From Lachnoclostridium sp. UBA1308 (GTDB lineage: Bacteria; Bacillota; Clostridia; Lachnospirales; Lachnospiraceae), in the NCBI GenBank assembly GCA_002307215.1, contig DBTU01000019.1, forward strand, positions 124,001 through 188,000: 64,000 nucleotides of DNA, read 5' to 3'. The notes beneath the pieces were generated by a model. It was given only the letters and a program-made list of their open reading frames with translations. It was not told the DNA's origin and did no database searches. Made by a program: the position numbers and the translations under genes. Positions 35,589-44,169 of the stretch are shown here, piece after piece (position 1 is the stretch's first letter; every line of letters starts with the position of its first letter).

Positions 35589-36041
35589 TTACATATCTGA
35601 TTTATCTATTAGTACCGGTGCACATAAAGATTTTTTGTTATTAGCAAGTCGACCGCATTTTCGGCAAATATATTTCGGATCTGTAACAAGCTCTTGATAC
35701 GCTTTAAAATGATCTTTTATATAATCATTCTTTACTAGTTTACATAACGGATATTTCAATTCCTTATTCTTTTTATCCTTTACTTTATCTTTTTTCTTAT
35801 CCTTTTTCTTATCCTTTTCCTTATCATTTTTCTTATCTTTTATCTTTTCCTCATCTATTACTTTATCCTTATCCTCGTCATCTTCCTTATCCATATCCTC
35901 GTCTATATCTTTGTCTGTATCTTTGTCCATATCATTATTCATGTCTATATCTAAATCCTTATCTTCGTCCGTTATCATTTTTACTTCCTCCGTTATCTCT
36001 TCTTTCGTTTCACTGGTGACTTCTACTTCTTTTGTCTTCAT
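35589..36041 (-). CDS. Lys/Asp-rich protein with C-terminal Cys motif
   Basis: A 150-residue protein of unknown function. Residues 1-30 are Glu/Thr-rich, about 30-72 alternate Asp with Met, Lys and Glu (DMDKDTDKDIDEDMDKED), and 68-95 are almost pure Lys/Asp (KKDKKKDKVKDKK), encoded by near-repeats of a TTATCCTTTTTC-like unit. The C-terminal 55 residues are ordinary: YPLCKLVKNDYIKDHFKAY and a CRKCGR..LC zinc-ribbon-like pattern. The start ATG overlaps the TGA of a glycosyltransferase remnant and has only a weak ribosome site. A strong terminator follows. The C-terminal block is the part most likely to be conserved. Confidence 0.6.
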   Translation of the reverse strand: MKTKEVEVTSETKEEITEEVKMITDEDKDLDIDMNNDMDKDTDKDIDEDMDKEDDEDKDKVIDEEKIKDKKNDKEKDKKKDKKKDKVKDKKNKELKYPLCKLVKNDYIKDHFKAYQELVTDPKYICRKCGRLANNKKSLCAPVLIDKSDM

Positions 36042-36211
36042 CCTACCCAGATACCTTTTACGCCAACGGCGCTCAGTCCCTTCTTTTCTATTAGTTCATG
36101 ATAGATATCAATCAATCCATCAAATATCTTGTCGCAGGACCTTTGTGTGGTTATAGCCTCTAGTATAACATTACCAAAGGTTTCTGTCGAGGAAGGGTAG
36201 ACAAGGCTATA
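36038..36211 (-). pseudogene. Glycosyltransferase family 4 C-terminal remnant
   Basis: On the minus strand, 57 codons are open from after a TGA (36214-36212) to a TGA overlapping the next gene's ATG. They read VYPSSTETFGNVILEA, the GT4 (GT-B) nucleotide-sugar motif E-x7-E, then directly RSCDKIFDGLIDIYHE, which normally follows some 90 residues later. This implies an internal deletion plus loss of the N-terminal domain. The Lys/Asp-rich gene was probably coupled downstream of the intact gene. Confidence 0.65.
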
Positions 36212-36356
36212 TCATTTTGACATCCTTAAATATTCGAAACCTACTTTTTATTTAATTATATAATAAATAAAGCCGAATAGTTTAAATTGTACGTCAAGTG
36301 CATCTTAAATCTATGTGAATTAATATTGGATTTTGTAATTGCGGACTGATTAGCTA

Positions 36357-38090
36357 TTACCATTTAAACCAAAATGTTACCCCGTCATCCACGTTTTCTG
36401 CACCATAAGAGAACTTATACAGATTCAATATTTTGGCGGAAATGGAAAGACCAAGACCGGATCCCTTTTTATTACTACGTGAATTATCTGCTTTTTTATA
36501 AGGTTGCCATATCTCGTTGATAACATCTTCCGGTATATGACTTCCACTATTAAATAATTCCAATGTGTTGTCAAATATACTAATACGAATTATTCCGGCA
36601 TCCGGAGTAAAGTCTATCGCATTGACAAAAAAATTATCAATCACTCTTTCCATGAAAGAGAACTCCGCTTTTATAATTGCGTCACCCTTCAGGCTCACTG
36701 TAAACTGTCTTTCATTGCATACCTGACTATAACGTTCAATCAATTTTGCACATACTTCGCCAAGAGATACATCTTCATAAATCAATTTATTAAAATCAGT
36801 ATCATATCTTGATAACTCAAGCATTTCACGTAATATTCGATCCATTCGATTCACATTCACATTGATATTATTTGCATAATAATCCCTTTTCTCGTTATGA
36901 ATATTTTCAATCAGATTTTGTGCATATCCCGAGATAATGCTCAAAGGTGTTTTTAAATCATGCGCTAAAGCATTGGTGGTTTCACTGCGTAGTTTATCTA
37001 ATTCAACTCTCTTTCTATATATTTTATGATTTTGAGTTGATAGGATAAAAGCAACTACCATAAATAACACGAAGCAACTGATCCATACAGAAAGTAAAGA
37101 ACCGATGCATTCCTTTAACAAATCCTTCTGGAAGCCAAGTATAATCCAATAATCGCCATAATTTTTTGCTTCACCGTAATAAGGAAAAGGAACCGGACAA
37201 TAATACCTGGCTGTTATAAGATTCACTCTATCAAACGTTTCAAAATGATCCTCACTAATCAATTTCTGTAATCTATCTTTATCTAATACCACATCAGACA
37301 GCTTGCTTAGAGTTTTATTTGGTTCTGGTTGACTAAGCATATATCCATCTTGATAATATGGAAGTTCCTTGGTATTTTCATAATTTGAGGAGAATATGAT
37401 ATCTGATTTACTATCATATTTTAGCACCGTTCCATTTTGGTCAAATTCTTTGGCATACAAAGTAGTAACTACGATTTTGTCTGGAATAACCAATCCGTGA
37501 TCAAGCCATAAACCATCCAAAACAAGGTTGTATTTATAAATATCCCCTTCTTTTTTTGGATTCGGATCAGCTTTCATATAATTATTTATTTCAGCAATTT
37601 CTTCTTTGGTAAACCACTGTTCTAAGTATATGCTTGCTTTCGAATATTTTTTCGTTACAGTATCCTTATAAGCGCATAGCCATTTGTTATTGCTATGATA
37701 AATCAGATCACCATCTCTTGTAAATATTGCCAGATCGACGTTAAAATATGATAAACTTTCTAATTCATCCGCACAATCCTTTCTGAACTTTTCTGTATCT
37801 AACATTTGATTATTACTGTCAATATTATTCTGAAGAACATCTTCTATCGCTACACTGGATAAATAAACAGTATTTTTATAACAAAGGTTGTCCTCGAATC
37901 TACATTGCAGATTTAACAGAAATATGCTTAACCCAGCCATCAGTACAAGATATGTAACCATAAAAGCGGTAAAAGTTCGGATATATATTTTTCGTTTTGC
38001 TTTATCATGTTTTGCTTTATCATGTTTTGCTTTATCATGTTTTACTTTATCCTGTTTTATTTTGTTATCCTTCACTTTATCTTTTTTCAT
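36357..38090 (-). CDS. Sensor histidine kinase (HisKA type) with Lys/Asp-rich cytoplasmic start
   Basis: A 577-residue membrane kinase. The first 35 residues are highly charged, with KHDKA units encoded by a 15-bp tandem repeat. Then come a transmembrane helix (about 38-62), a large extracellular sensor (about 63-335), a second helix, HisKA with ALAHDLKTPLSIISGYAQN, and HATPase with DNFFVNAIDFTP and GSGLGLSI. The ATG at 38090 is chosen because GGAGGG lies 7 nt upstream and it overlaps the response regulator gene's end by 14 nt; the frame is open further upstream but only inside that gene. No HAMP domain is obvious. Signal unknown. Confidence 0.92.
   Translation of the reverse strand: MKKDKVKDNKIKQDKVKHDKAKHDKAKHDKAKRKIYIRTFTAFMVTYLVLMAGLSIFLLNLQCRFEDNLCYKNTVYLSSVAIEDVLQNNIDSNNQMLDTEKFRKDCADELESLSYFNVDLAIFTRDGDLIYHSNNKWLCAYKDTVTKKYSKASIYLEQWFTKEEIAEINNYMKADPNPKKEGDIYKYNLVLDGLWLDHGLVIPDKIVVTTLYAKEFDQNGTVLKYDSKSDIIFSSNYENTKELPYYQDGYMLSQPEPNKTLSKLSDVVLDKDRLQKLISEDHFETFDRVNLITARYYCPVPFPYYGEAKNYGDYWIILGFQKDLLKECIGSLLSVWISCFVLFMVVAFILSTQNHKIYRKRVELDKLRSETTNALAHDLKTPLSIISGYAQNLIENIHNEKRDYYANNINVNVNRMDRILREMLELSRYDTDFNKLIYEDVSLGEVCAKLIERYSQVCNERQFTVSLKGDAIIKAEFSFMERVIDNFFVNAIDFTPDAGIIRISIFDNTLELFNSGSHIPEDVINEIWQPYKKADNSRSNKKGSGLGLSISAKILNLYKFSYGAENVDDGVTFWFKW
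37995..38054. repeat. 15-bp tandem repeat, four units
   Basis: TTTTGCTTTATCATG is repeated three times exactly and a fourth time with two changes. It lies within the kinase coding sequence, so each unit adds five residues (KHDKA) and copy number can change without a frameshift. Confidence 0.9.
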
Positions 38091-38769
38091 TCTTTCCCTC
38101 CATTCTATAACCTCTTTTAATAATAGTCTTAATCTGATTAGAAGCCGCACCCAAGGACTTACGCAATTTTTTAATATGATTATCAACGACTCGATCATTA
38201 CCCTCAAAATCATATCCCCATACCCGTATTAACAGATTCTCTCGACTTACGATTCTACCGACATTCTCCATAAGTATTTTTAAGATGGTATATTCTTTTG
38301 GTGCGAGAATAACTTCTTTATTGCCTACAAGAACCTCATAATGAAAAGGGTTTAATTTTATGCTTCCAACTGTCATATAATCGTTTCTTACTGTACCTTT
38401 TGCACGCTTGATCAGGGCCGTTACCTTAGCATATAATTCTGCAAGAGAGAAAGGTTTTACTATGTAATCATCACATCCAAGATGATATCCGTGTAATATA
38501 TCATCCTCACTGCTTCTTGCCGTAATAAAAATGATGGGAACATCACTGTTTTTCCTAAGTTCCCTGCAGATTGTAAAACCATTTACCTCCGGCAGCATAA
38601 TATCTAGAAGTACTGCATCATATTCATTCTCCATACATTTGTCCTGACCTTCAACGCCTGTACCGGCAGAGTCTACGTAAAATGTTTCTCCGCTTTTCTG
38701 GGTAAAATAGTCTGTGATGATTTCTCTTATCTCTGCATCATCTTCAACTAATAATAATTTGTAAGTCAT
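38077..38769 (-). CDS. OmpR/PhoB-family response regulator
   Basis: A 230-residue regulator: receiver domain (about 1-120) with LVEDDAEIRE, phospho-acceptor Asp in AVLLDIMLPEVNGF and Lys in DYIVKPFSLAELYAK, then a winged-helix DNA-binding domain (about 130-228) with RENLLIRVWGYDFEG and RVVDNHIKKLRKSLG. GGAGGTGA precedes the ATG. Translationally coupled to the kinase gene (14-nt overlap), so the two form a cognate pair. Confidence 0.96.
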   Translation of the reverse strand: MTYKLLLVEDDAEIREIITDYFTQKSGETFYVDSAGTGVEGQDKCMENEYDAVLLDIMLPEVNGFTICRELRKNSDVPIIFITARSSEDDILHGYHLGCDDYIVKPFSLAELYAKVTALIKRAKGTVRNDYMTVGSIKLNPFHYEVLVGNKEVILAPKEYTILKILMENVGRIVSRENLLIRVWGYDFEGNDRVVDNHIKKLRKSLGAASNQIKTIIKRGYRMEGKNEKR

Positions 38770-39144
38770 TTTTTCACCTCCAAGAATATGTTAGCATGCC
38801 GATATATCTTTTTTGTATCCTTCCATAATGTTTCAATATATTTAGTAAAGATTTTTGCCCTTGTTCACTTTAAAATCAAATCTCAAGATACACTCTAAAC
38901 GATATCAATATTCTTAATTATACATTATTTGATAAATCACACAATATATGGATTACTACTATAAAGAGATTAAAGAAAGTAGTCGAGTAATTCTAAATTC
39001 ATCCATATCCTGTTTGTTACCCTACTGATTATTCACAGCAAAAAGCCCTGTAAACGATTATTTACAAGGCTTTCTTATTGCATCCAACACCACATACTCA
39101 GGGTTTATCTGCTGCAACTTCTAAACATTATTTACTTACGAACA
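38770..39144. other. Intergenic gap: promoter region and terminator
   Basis: This 375-bp AT-rich gap contains the terminator at 39040-39075 and otherwise only upstream sequence of the response regulator operon. I see no gene in it. Confidence 0.5.
39040..39075 (-). terminator. Terminator after the TolB-like lipoprotein gene
   Basis: Stem AAAAAGCCCTGTAAA with TTTACAAGGCTTTCTT (one G-U pair), 6-nt loop and T-rich tail on both strands, about 70 nt after the stop codon. Very similar to the hairpin at 35537-35572. Confidence 0.75.
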
Positions 39145-40239
39145 TTATTTTAAATAGATAATACTACTATTGTATTGTGTTCCATCCCATTCAGTATAAG
39201 CCAGCTTTTCTCCGGAAGGACTCCAACCGGTACTTAGATTTTCAACATCAACTGCAATCTGGGTAGACTCTCCGGTTAACATATCATAAACATATAAACT
39301 TCTTACCGTTGAATTGTTCTCATCCACCTTCCGGTTATAAGCAATCCTCCGCTGATCTGGCGACCAGGATACTCCGTTTAACTCGGCTCCGTCTGCAATG
39401 GTAATTTTTTCTCCACTTTCAAGATCATAAACAAGCATGGTATTCTTGGTACCGTTCGCCTGCAATATAATCATTTGCTTACCATCCGGAGAAGGTATCA
39501 TATCGTATACCTGCTTCAAGTCAAGACTAATCTTCTCCTTCGTATTCAAATTCAACTTCACTAAGGTTCCATCAGATTGTGTATTGTAATAAATGTCATC
39601 ATTTATTTTTTCAACAAGATATAACGATTCCTCTTTTAAGTCATCTATCAAGGTGATCTTACCTGTTCTGTCAGCCAAATATGCTCCGCCACTATAGGCC
39701 GCTCCAATAACAGTCTCATTATTGGCCCATTTAGCGCTGATGCCTCCACCGATAGGATCTCCCATTATCCCATAGCCTTCCTGTGTATCCATGTTCATAA
39801 CGTAGAATACAGGATCACCCAAGGAATACTCATAATACAGAAGGTATTTCTTATCCGCAGATAAGGCTGCCCCATCCAAGAACACGTCCTTTTGTTCTTT
39901 TACTAACTTGTAATCCTTAGAGTTAATGTCTAACAAGTATAAGCTCCTGGGATATTGCTCAGACAGCTCTGCCAAGCTCATCTTATCCAGTGACTCATTT
40001 TCCTTTGAGACAATTACCGTATCCTCATCCAGCCAATCCGTAATATTTACCTTCTCATAGCGGTCAATTTTTTCTACCGATATCTCTGGCTCACTTTCTT
40101 CCTGATTGGAATCATCAATGATAGTTATTGTTTTACCAGGCTCCTTGACAGTAACCTTTTTCCCTTCCTTTTCACACGCAGTCATAGTGAAAATTAATGC
40201 AATCATAATAAAAGCTTTTATAAAAAATGTATTTTTCAT
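39145..40239 (-). CDS. TolB-like beta-propeller lipoprotein
   Basis: A 364-residue predicted lipoprotein (lipobox MTAC, Cys 22) with an acidic linker (about 24-60) and repeats of the TolB/WD40-like kind: ALSADKKYLLYYEYS, MIPSPDGKQMIILQA, VSWSPDQRRIAYNRK and TGWSPSGEKLAYTEWDG. It is probably a surface-anchored six-bladed propeller that binds proteins or glycans. It follows the kinase gene at 40474 in the same direction but is separated from it by the 121-bp structured element. A purine-rich GGAGG-like site precedes the ATG. Exact role unknown. Confidence 0.85.
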   Translation of the reverse strand: MKNTFFIKAFIMIALIFTMTACEKEGKKVTVKEPGKTITIIDDSNQEESEPEISVEKIDRYEKVNITDWLDEDTVIVSKENESLDKMSLAELSEQYPRSLYLLDINSKDYKLVKEQKDVFLDGAALSADKKYLLYYEYSLGDPVFYVMNMDTQEGYGIMGDPIGGGISAKWANNETVIGAAYSGGAYLADRTGKITLIDDLKEESLYLVEKINDDIYYNTQSDGTLVKLNLNTKEKISLDLKQVYDMIPSPDGKQMIILQANGTKNTMLVYDLESGEKITIADGAELNGVSWSPDQRRIAYNRKVDENNSTVRSLYVYDMLTGESTQIAVDVENLSTGWSPSGEKLAYTEWDGTQYNSSIIYLK

Positions 40240-40341
40240 TTAGTGCACCTCCTTGATACTTATCTTATCAAGAATATATCTCAATAAAATATACAAATGT
40301 TTCGAGCATGTAAAGAAATGTTTCAAATTTGTAAATATTTC

Positions 40342-40462
40342 GTGACTATTCAGTCACTGCGGTTCTTTCGAACCGATGCACACAAAATATGTTGAAAAGC
40401 ACATATTTTGGCGCTGGATTTTCTCGAAATCCAAAGGATTTCTCGGGGTACTGAATAGTTAC
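40342..40462. repeat. 121-bp structured element with closing stem and three hairpins
   Basis: Ends GTGACTATTCAG (40342-40353) and CTGAATAGTTAC (40451-40462) pair over 12 positions with one G-U. Inside are three hairpins: 40360-40375 (CGGTTC stem), 40383-40410 (10-bp CAAAATATGT stem) and 40416-40432 (GGATTT stem). The AAATCC arm of the last can instead pair with a second GGATTT at 40436-40441. It sits 12 bp after the kinase stop codon and about 100 bp before the lipoprotein start. Terminal inverted repeats and compact folding suggest a small non-autonomous mobile repeat or a structured RNA. Confidence 0.7.
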
Positions 40463-40473
40463 ATTATTTCATT

Positions 40474-41934
40474 CTACTCTGCTTGAGACTCTGGAAACGA
40501 GATTCGGAATGTGGTACCATCTACATCCGAATTTATAAGAGTGATAGATCCTCCCATCTTATCGGTATACTTCTTTACGAGAGACAGACCCAAACCGGCA
40601 CCGCCGCTTTCTCTGGATCTGTTCTTATCCACGGTATAGAAGGGATCAAAAATTCTGGTAACCGCCTCCTTCGGGATTCCAATCCCGGTATCGGTAATCT
40701 CTATAAACACCCGGTTATCATGTATATAATTCTTCACAAATACTTTACCATTTATTTTATTGTACTTAATCGCATTATCCAAGAGATTTATCAGAATGAT
40801 TACAATACTGTCTTTATCGGCTTTTACATATGCCCCTGTTAATTCGGTTTTCAGCTGAATGCCGAATTTATTCATTTTACCACTCAGGCTTTGGAGTACG
40901 GATAGCGTTATTTGCTTGATATCAATTTTTTCCGGATTATATTCAAAATCATATTTTTCCAGAATAGATAGTTGCAAGACCTTATCCACCATTTCATACA
41001 AGCGGTTCGTCTCACTCTTGATATTGATTTTAGCAGTTTCTTTTAGCTCGTCATCGTCCGGATACATTTCCAGCAAATCAATATAGGCCTTAATGGAGGT
41101 CAGAGGTGTTTTAAATTCATGGGTTACATTCCCAATGAACTGTTTTTGCTGTTGATCAAGAAGAGATAACTTATTAACTGCCAGCGTCAACTTCTCCTGT
41201 TCCTCCTCCATGTCTTTCATCGTAGACATAATTTGACTGCTCATGGCATGGATGCCCACACTCAGTCGACCGATTTCATCCCTTCGCCTGAATATCGTAA
41301 TCTCAAAATGACCTCTCCGAACCCTGTCCACCATTTGTTCCAATTTGATAATCCCATTAGCAAATGAATTGAAATAAAAATATGCCAGAATAAAACTGAA
41401 TAAAAATATAACTGTACCCAGCGTAATAAACGTCTGTCTGATACGGCCGTAAAATTCATTATCCCCAGTCAGGGAGTAATAGAACCGGATCACTCCAACC
41501 TGTTCATTTCCTATTCTTAAAGGTGCCAGGTAAAACAGCTCTTCCTCTTCCACCAAATAGGCTGTTTTACCTTCTAATGCATATTCCAGAGTCTCGGTGA
41601 TATCCTCCGATCCCTTTGGGGTTACTTTCCTGCTGACAACTTCCCCGCTCAGGTCATACAAGACTACCGATTGGCCGGTTAGTAATTCTAATTGCTTCGC
41701 AAATTCGACCCCCTTGGTATTTAAAAAGATCTGAGGTATTTTATTCGATTCAGCCAAAACAGACTGCTTAAAATATACATTAGCTGTTTCCATCTGCCTA
41801 GCAAGGTATTTCTCGTACTGCTCCACTTGATTTGTCTTAATTCCTCTTAATACCAACAGGCTTAAAATGAATACGGTAAGAAGCAGTAATGCGGCAAGGA
41901 ACAAACTAAATTTAATCTTAATGCTGATTCTCAC
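40474..41934 (-). CDS. Sensor histidine kinase (PhoR/ResE type)
   Basis: A 486-residue kinase: transmembrane helix (about 8-30), extracellular segment (about 31-165), second helix (about 168-190), HAMP (about 190-245), coiled linker, HisKA with GNVTHEFKTPLTSIKAYIDLL (His near 270), and HATPase with NLLDNAIKYNK, DTGIGIP and GGAGLGLSLVKKY. Overlaps the response regulator gene by 17 nt and forms a pair with it. The signal is unknown; the downstream TolB-like lipoprotein could be a partner. Confidence 0.95.
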   Translation of the reverse strand: MRISIKIKFSLFLAALLLLTVFILSLLVLRGIKTNQVEQYEKYLARQMETANVYFKQSVLAESNKIPQIFLNTKGVEFAKQLELLTGQSVVLYDLSGEVVSRKVTPKGSEDITETLEYALEGKTAYLVEEEELFYLAPLRIGNEQVGVIRFYYSLTGDNEFYGRIRQTFITLGTVIFLFSFILAYFYFNSFANGIIKLEQMVDRVRRGHFEITIFRRRDEIGRLSVGIHAMSSQIMSTMKDMEEEQEKLTLAVNKLSLLDQQQKQFIGNVTHEFKTPLTSIKAYIDLLEMYPDDDELKETAKINIKSETNRLYEMVDKVLQLSILEKYDFEYNPEKIDIKQITLSVLQSLSGKMNKFGIQLKTELTGAYVKADKDSIVIILINLLDNAIKYNKINGKVFVKNYIHDNRVFIEITDTGIGIPKEAVTRIFDPFYTVDKNRSRESGGAGLGLSLVKKYTDKMGGSITLINSDVDGTTFRISFPESQAE

Positions 41935-42619
41935 TGTGGCCTCCTAACGCTTTATAGCCAATCCCTTGTACGGTCTGAATAATTTCACTGTAGTCCGTCC
42001 CCAATTTCTTTCGTAGTCGCTGTATATGAATGTCCACGGTGCGGGTACCTCCATAATAATCCATACCCCAGACTAAATCCAGCATCTGCTCTCTTGTAAA
42101 TGCTCTGTCCGGGGAGGATAGGAGCAACTTCAACAGATCGTATTCCTTTGGTGTTAGGTCAAGTAATGTATCGCCGGCATATGCAGTTCTATGACTCACA
42201 TGAAGCTCTATTCCTCTCAGATCAATCTCTTCACTTTCCTTCCCTGCTTCTGCCTTTTGCATTCTTCTAAGCAATGATTTTAATCTGGTAAGCAGCTCTC
42301 GCATATCAAAAGGCTTGGTCATATAGTCATCTGCCCCCAGCTCCAACCCCAATATCTTGTTAACAATATCGTCCTTAGCTGTCAGCATGATAACACCCAT
42401 ACGGCCTGTATCCTGTAACTTCTTTAGAATTTCATACCCATCCATACCCGGAAGCATAACATCCAGAATGATGGCATCGGGTTCGAACTCCCGCGACTTT
42501 TTGATAGCTTCATCTCCATGATAAACAACCTCTACTGTATATCCTTCTCTTTTTAAAGCATATACAATCGCGTCTGCAATTTTTTTCTCATCTTCAATTA
42601 CTATGATCTTTTCTTTCAT
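41918..42619 (-). CDS. OmpR/PhoB-family response regulator
   Basis: A 233-residue regulator: VIEDEKKIAD acidic pocket, phospho-acceptor Asp in AIILDVMLPGMDGYEI, KPFDMREL Lys, then winged helix with TPKEYDLLKLLLSSPDRAFT and RTVDIHIQRLRKKLG. GGGAGA is 11 nt before the ATG. The 17-nt overlap with the kinase gene indicates translational coupling. Targets are not visible from the sequence. Confidence 0.96.
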   Translation of the reverse strand: MKEKIIVIEDEKKIADAIVYALKREGYTVEVVYHGDEAIKKSREFEPDAIILDVMLPGMDGYEILKKLQDTGRMGVIMLTAKDDIVNKILGLELGADDYMTKPFDMRELLTRLKSLLRRMQKAEAGKESEEIDLRGIELHVSHRTAYAGDTLLDLTPKEYDLLKLLLSSPDRAFTREQMLDLVWGMDYYGGTRTVDIHIQRLRKKLGTDYSEIIQTVQGIGYKALGGHSENQH

Positions 42620-42693
42620 TGTAGCATTATCTCCCTTCTATTGAGAAACATGTCTTATTGTAGTATACTGCCAAATTTCCATTCGTATATGCA

Positions 42694-42729
42694 AAAAAGC
42701 CTTGAAATCATTGACTTTCAAGACTTTTT
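42694..42729 (-). terminator. Terminator after the MelB-type symporter operon
   Basis: Stem AAAAAGCCTTGAAA with TTTCAAGACTTTTT (one G-U), 8-nt loop, T-rich tail on the minus strand; 58 nt after the symporter stop. Third member of the AAAAGCCTTG-type hairpin set in this window. Confidence 0.75.
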
Positions 42730-42786
42730 ACTGCATTCCTTGGGCGCCATTTACAGTGGCATGTAAGAAAAAACCAACCTAATAAA

Positions 42787-44169
42787 TCACCTAAGATTAA
42801 CCCCGCTATTTTTTATCTCACCACGAGCAGTCAAATCAGTAATGATTTTATCAAACAGCTGTTTATCAATCTTAAAATTCTTGCGGTATATGATATAGCC
42901 GGTCACAATAAAGAAATGAGGTAAAATCAACATTGACAGCTTCATAATCAGCAATCCGGAATCGGTTACATCATCTGGCGTTGCTGCGGCATTGATCCCG
43001 GAAATAATTAAAGTCGCACCAACAATCCCATTTGCAATAGCACCACCGATTTTATTGATAAACGGCTGTACAGAAAAGGTGATACTTTCGTTACGATGGC
43101 CAAGCTTCCACTGTCCGTACTCTACCGTATCCGTCAAAAACATCAGCATCAGTAATTGAATAAACGCCTGCCCTACAAAAATGAAAATACCGGCCGAACC
43201 AATAAAAATCATATTCATTGGTGCAAAGAAGAAAATCACATACCCTATCACAACTAAAATCGTAGCAAAGGCATAAAGAGTTTTCCGACTGAATTTCCTT
43301 GAAAACATTGGAAACGCTATCAAAGCTGAAAGCTGAGAGACTCCAAGGATTCCGGCAAATGCAGAGTACATCCCTTCATTTTTAAATGCATACTTAAAGA
43401 AATAGACTCCAAAAGTCGTAGTAGTGCAATAGCCTATCATAAATAATGCCATTGAAATTGCTGTAAATAATAGCTGGTCATTCTTAAACAGAACGCGGAA
43501 CATTTCCTTTAGGGAGGTTGCTTCCTGTTTTACATGAATACTCTTATCTTCCTTTACTCCAAATACAGTAAAGCATAGAAATGCCCAGGTAATCAAAACA
43601 ATTGCGATTATCGTGATGTGCCAGGCATTTTCTTTTCCCCCGAGTGCCTTCGTAACAGGTAAAATGCCAACAACCACTGCAAACAATCCGATATTCGCAC
43701 AAATTCTGGCAAAGGATCCTGTTTTCTCACGTTCTTTCTGGTCAAGTGTTAAGGAAGGGAGCATGGACCAATAAGCGATATCATTGGCTCCATAGGTTAA
43801 ATCCCAGAGCAGATAGATGATTACAAACATGGTCACATACCCTGCTCCACTCAGTCCAAAATCAAAAAACAATAATATAGTAAGAATTCCGCCTAAAAAA
43901 CCTCCGATTACAATCCAAGGTTTAAACTTTCCAAATCGGGTATGTGTATTATCAACCAAAAACCCCATGATCGGATCATTTACAGCATCGAAAATACGAA
44001 GAATAGTCAATGCTCCCGTCATCCACCACATAGTGGAATTGGGTAAATTCAGAATATCTGTTAGGAAATACAGAAGGTACATGCTTACCATTGTATAGAG
44101 CATATCTCTGCCAATTGTACCAAGTCCAAACGTATAACGATTATGATTTGTTTTTAATTTTGTTTTCAT
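42787..44169 (-). CDS. GPH-family glycoside:cation symporter (MelB-like)
   Basis: A 460-residue transporter with twelve hydrophobic segments. The cation-site region is RIFDAVNDPIMGFLVDNTHTRFGKFKPWI, in which the FDAVNDP and GKFKPW blocks are diagnostic of the glycoside-pentoside-hexuronide family. It would import melibiose, raffinose-type or other glycosides with Na+ or H+. The start codon overlaps the GH36 stop (ATGA), so import and alpha-galactosidase are coupled. Last gene of the GH1-GH36-symporter operon. Confidence 0.93.
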   Translation of the reverse strand: MKTKLKTNHNRYTFGLGTIGRDMLYTMVSMYLLYFLTDILNLPNSTMWWMTGALTILRIFDAVNDPIMGFLVDNTHTRFGKFKPWIVIGGFLGGILTILLFFDFGLSGAGYVTMFVIIYLLWDLTYGANDIAYWSMLPSLTLDQKEREKTGSFARICANIGLFAVVVGILPVTKALGGKENAWHITIIAIVLITWAFLCFTVFGVKEDKSIHVKQEATSLKEMFRVLFKNDQLLFTAISMALFMIGYCTTTTFGVYFFKYAFKNEGMYSAFAGILGVSQLSALIAFPMFSRKFSRKTLYAFATILVVIGYVIFFFAPMNMIFIGSAGIFIFVGQAFIQLLMLMFLTDTVEYGQWKLGHRNESITFSVQPFINKIGGAIANGIVGATLIISGINAAATPDDVTDSGLLIMKLSMLILPHFFIVTGYIIYRKNFKIDKQLFDKIITDLTARGEIKNSGVNLR

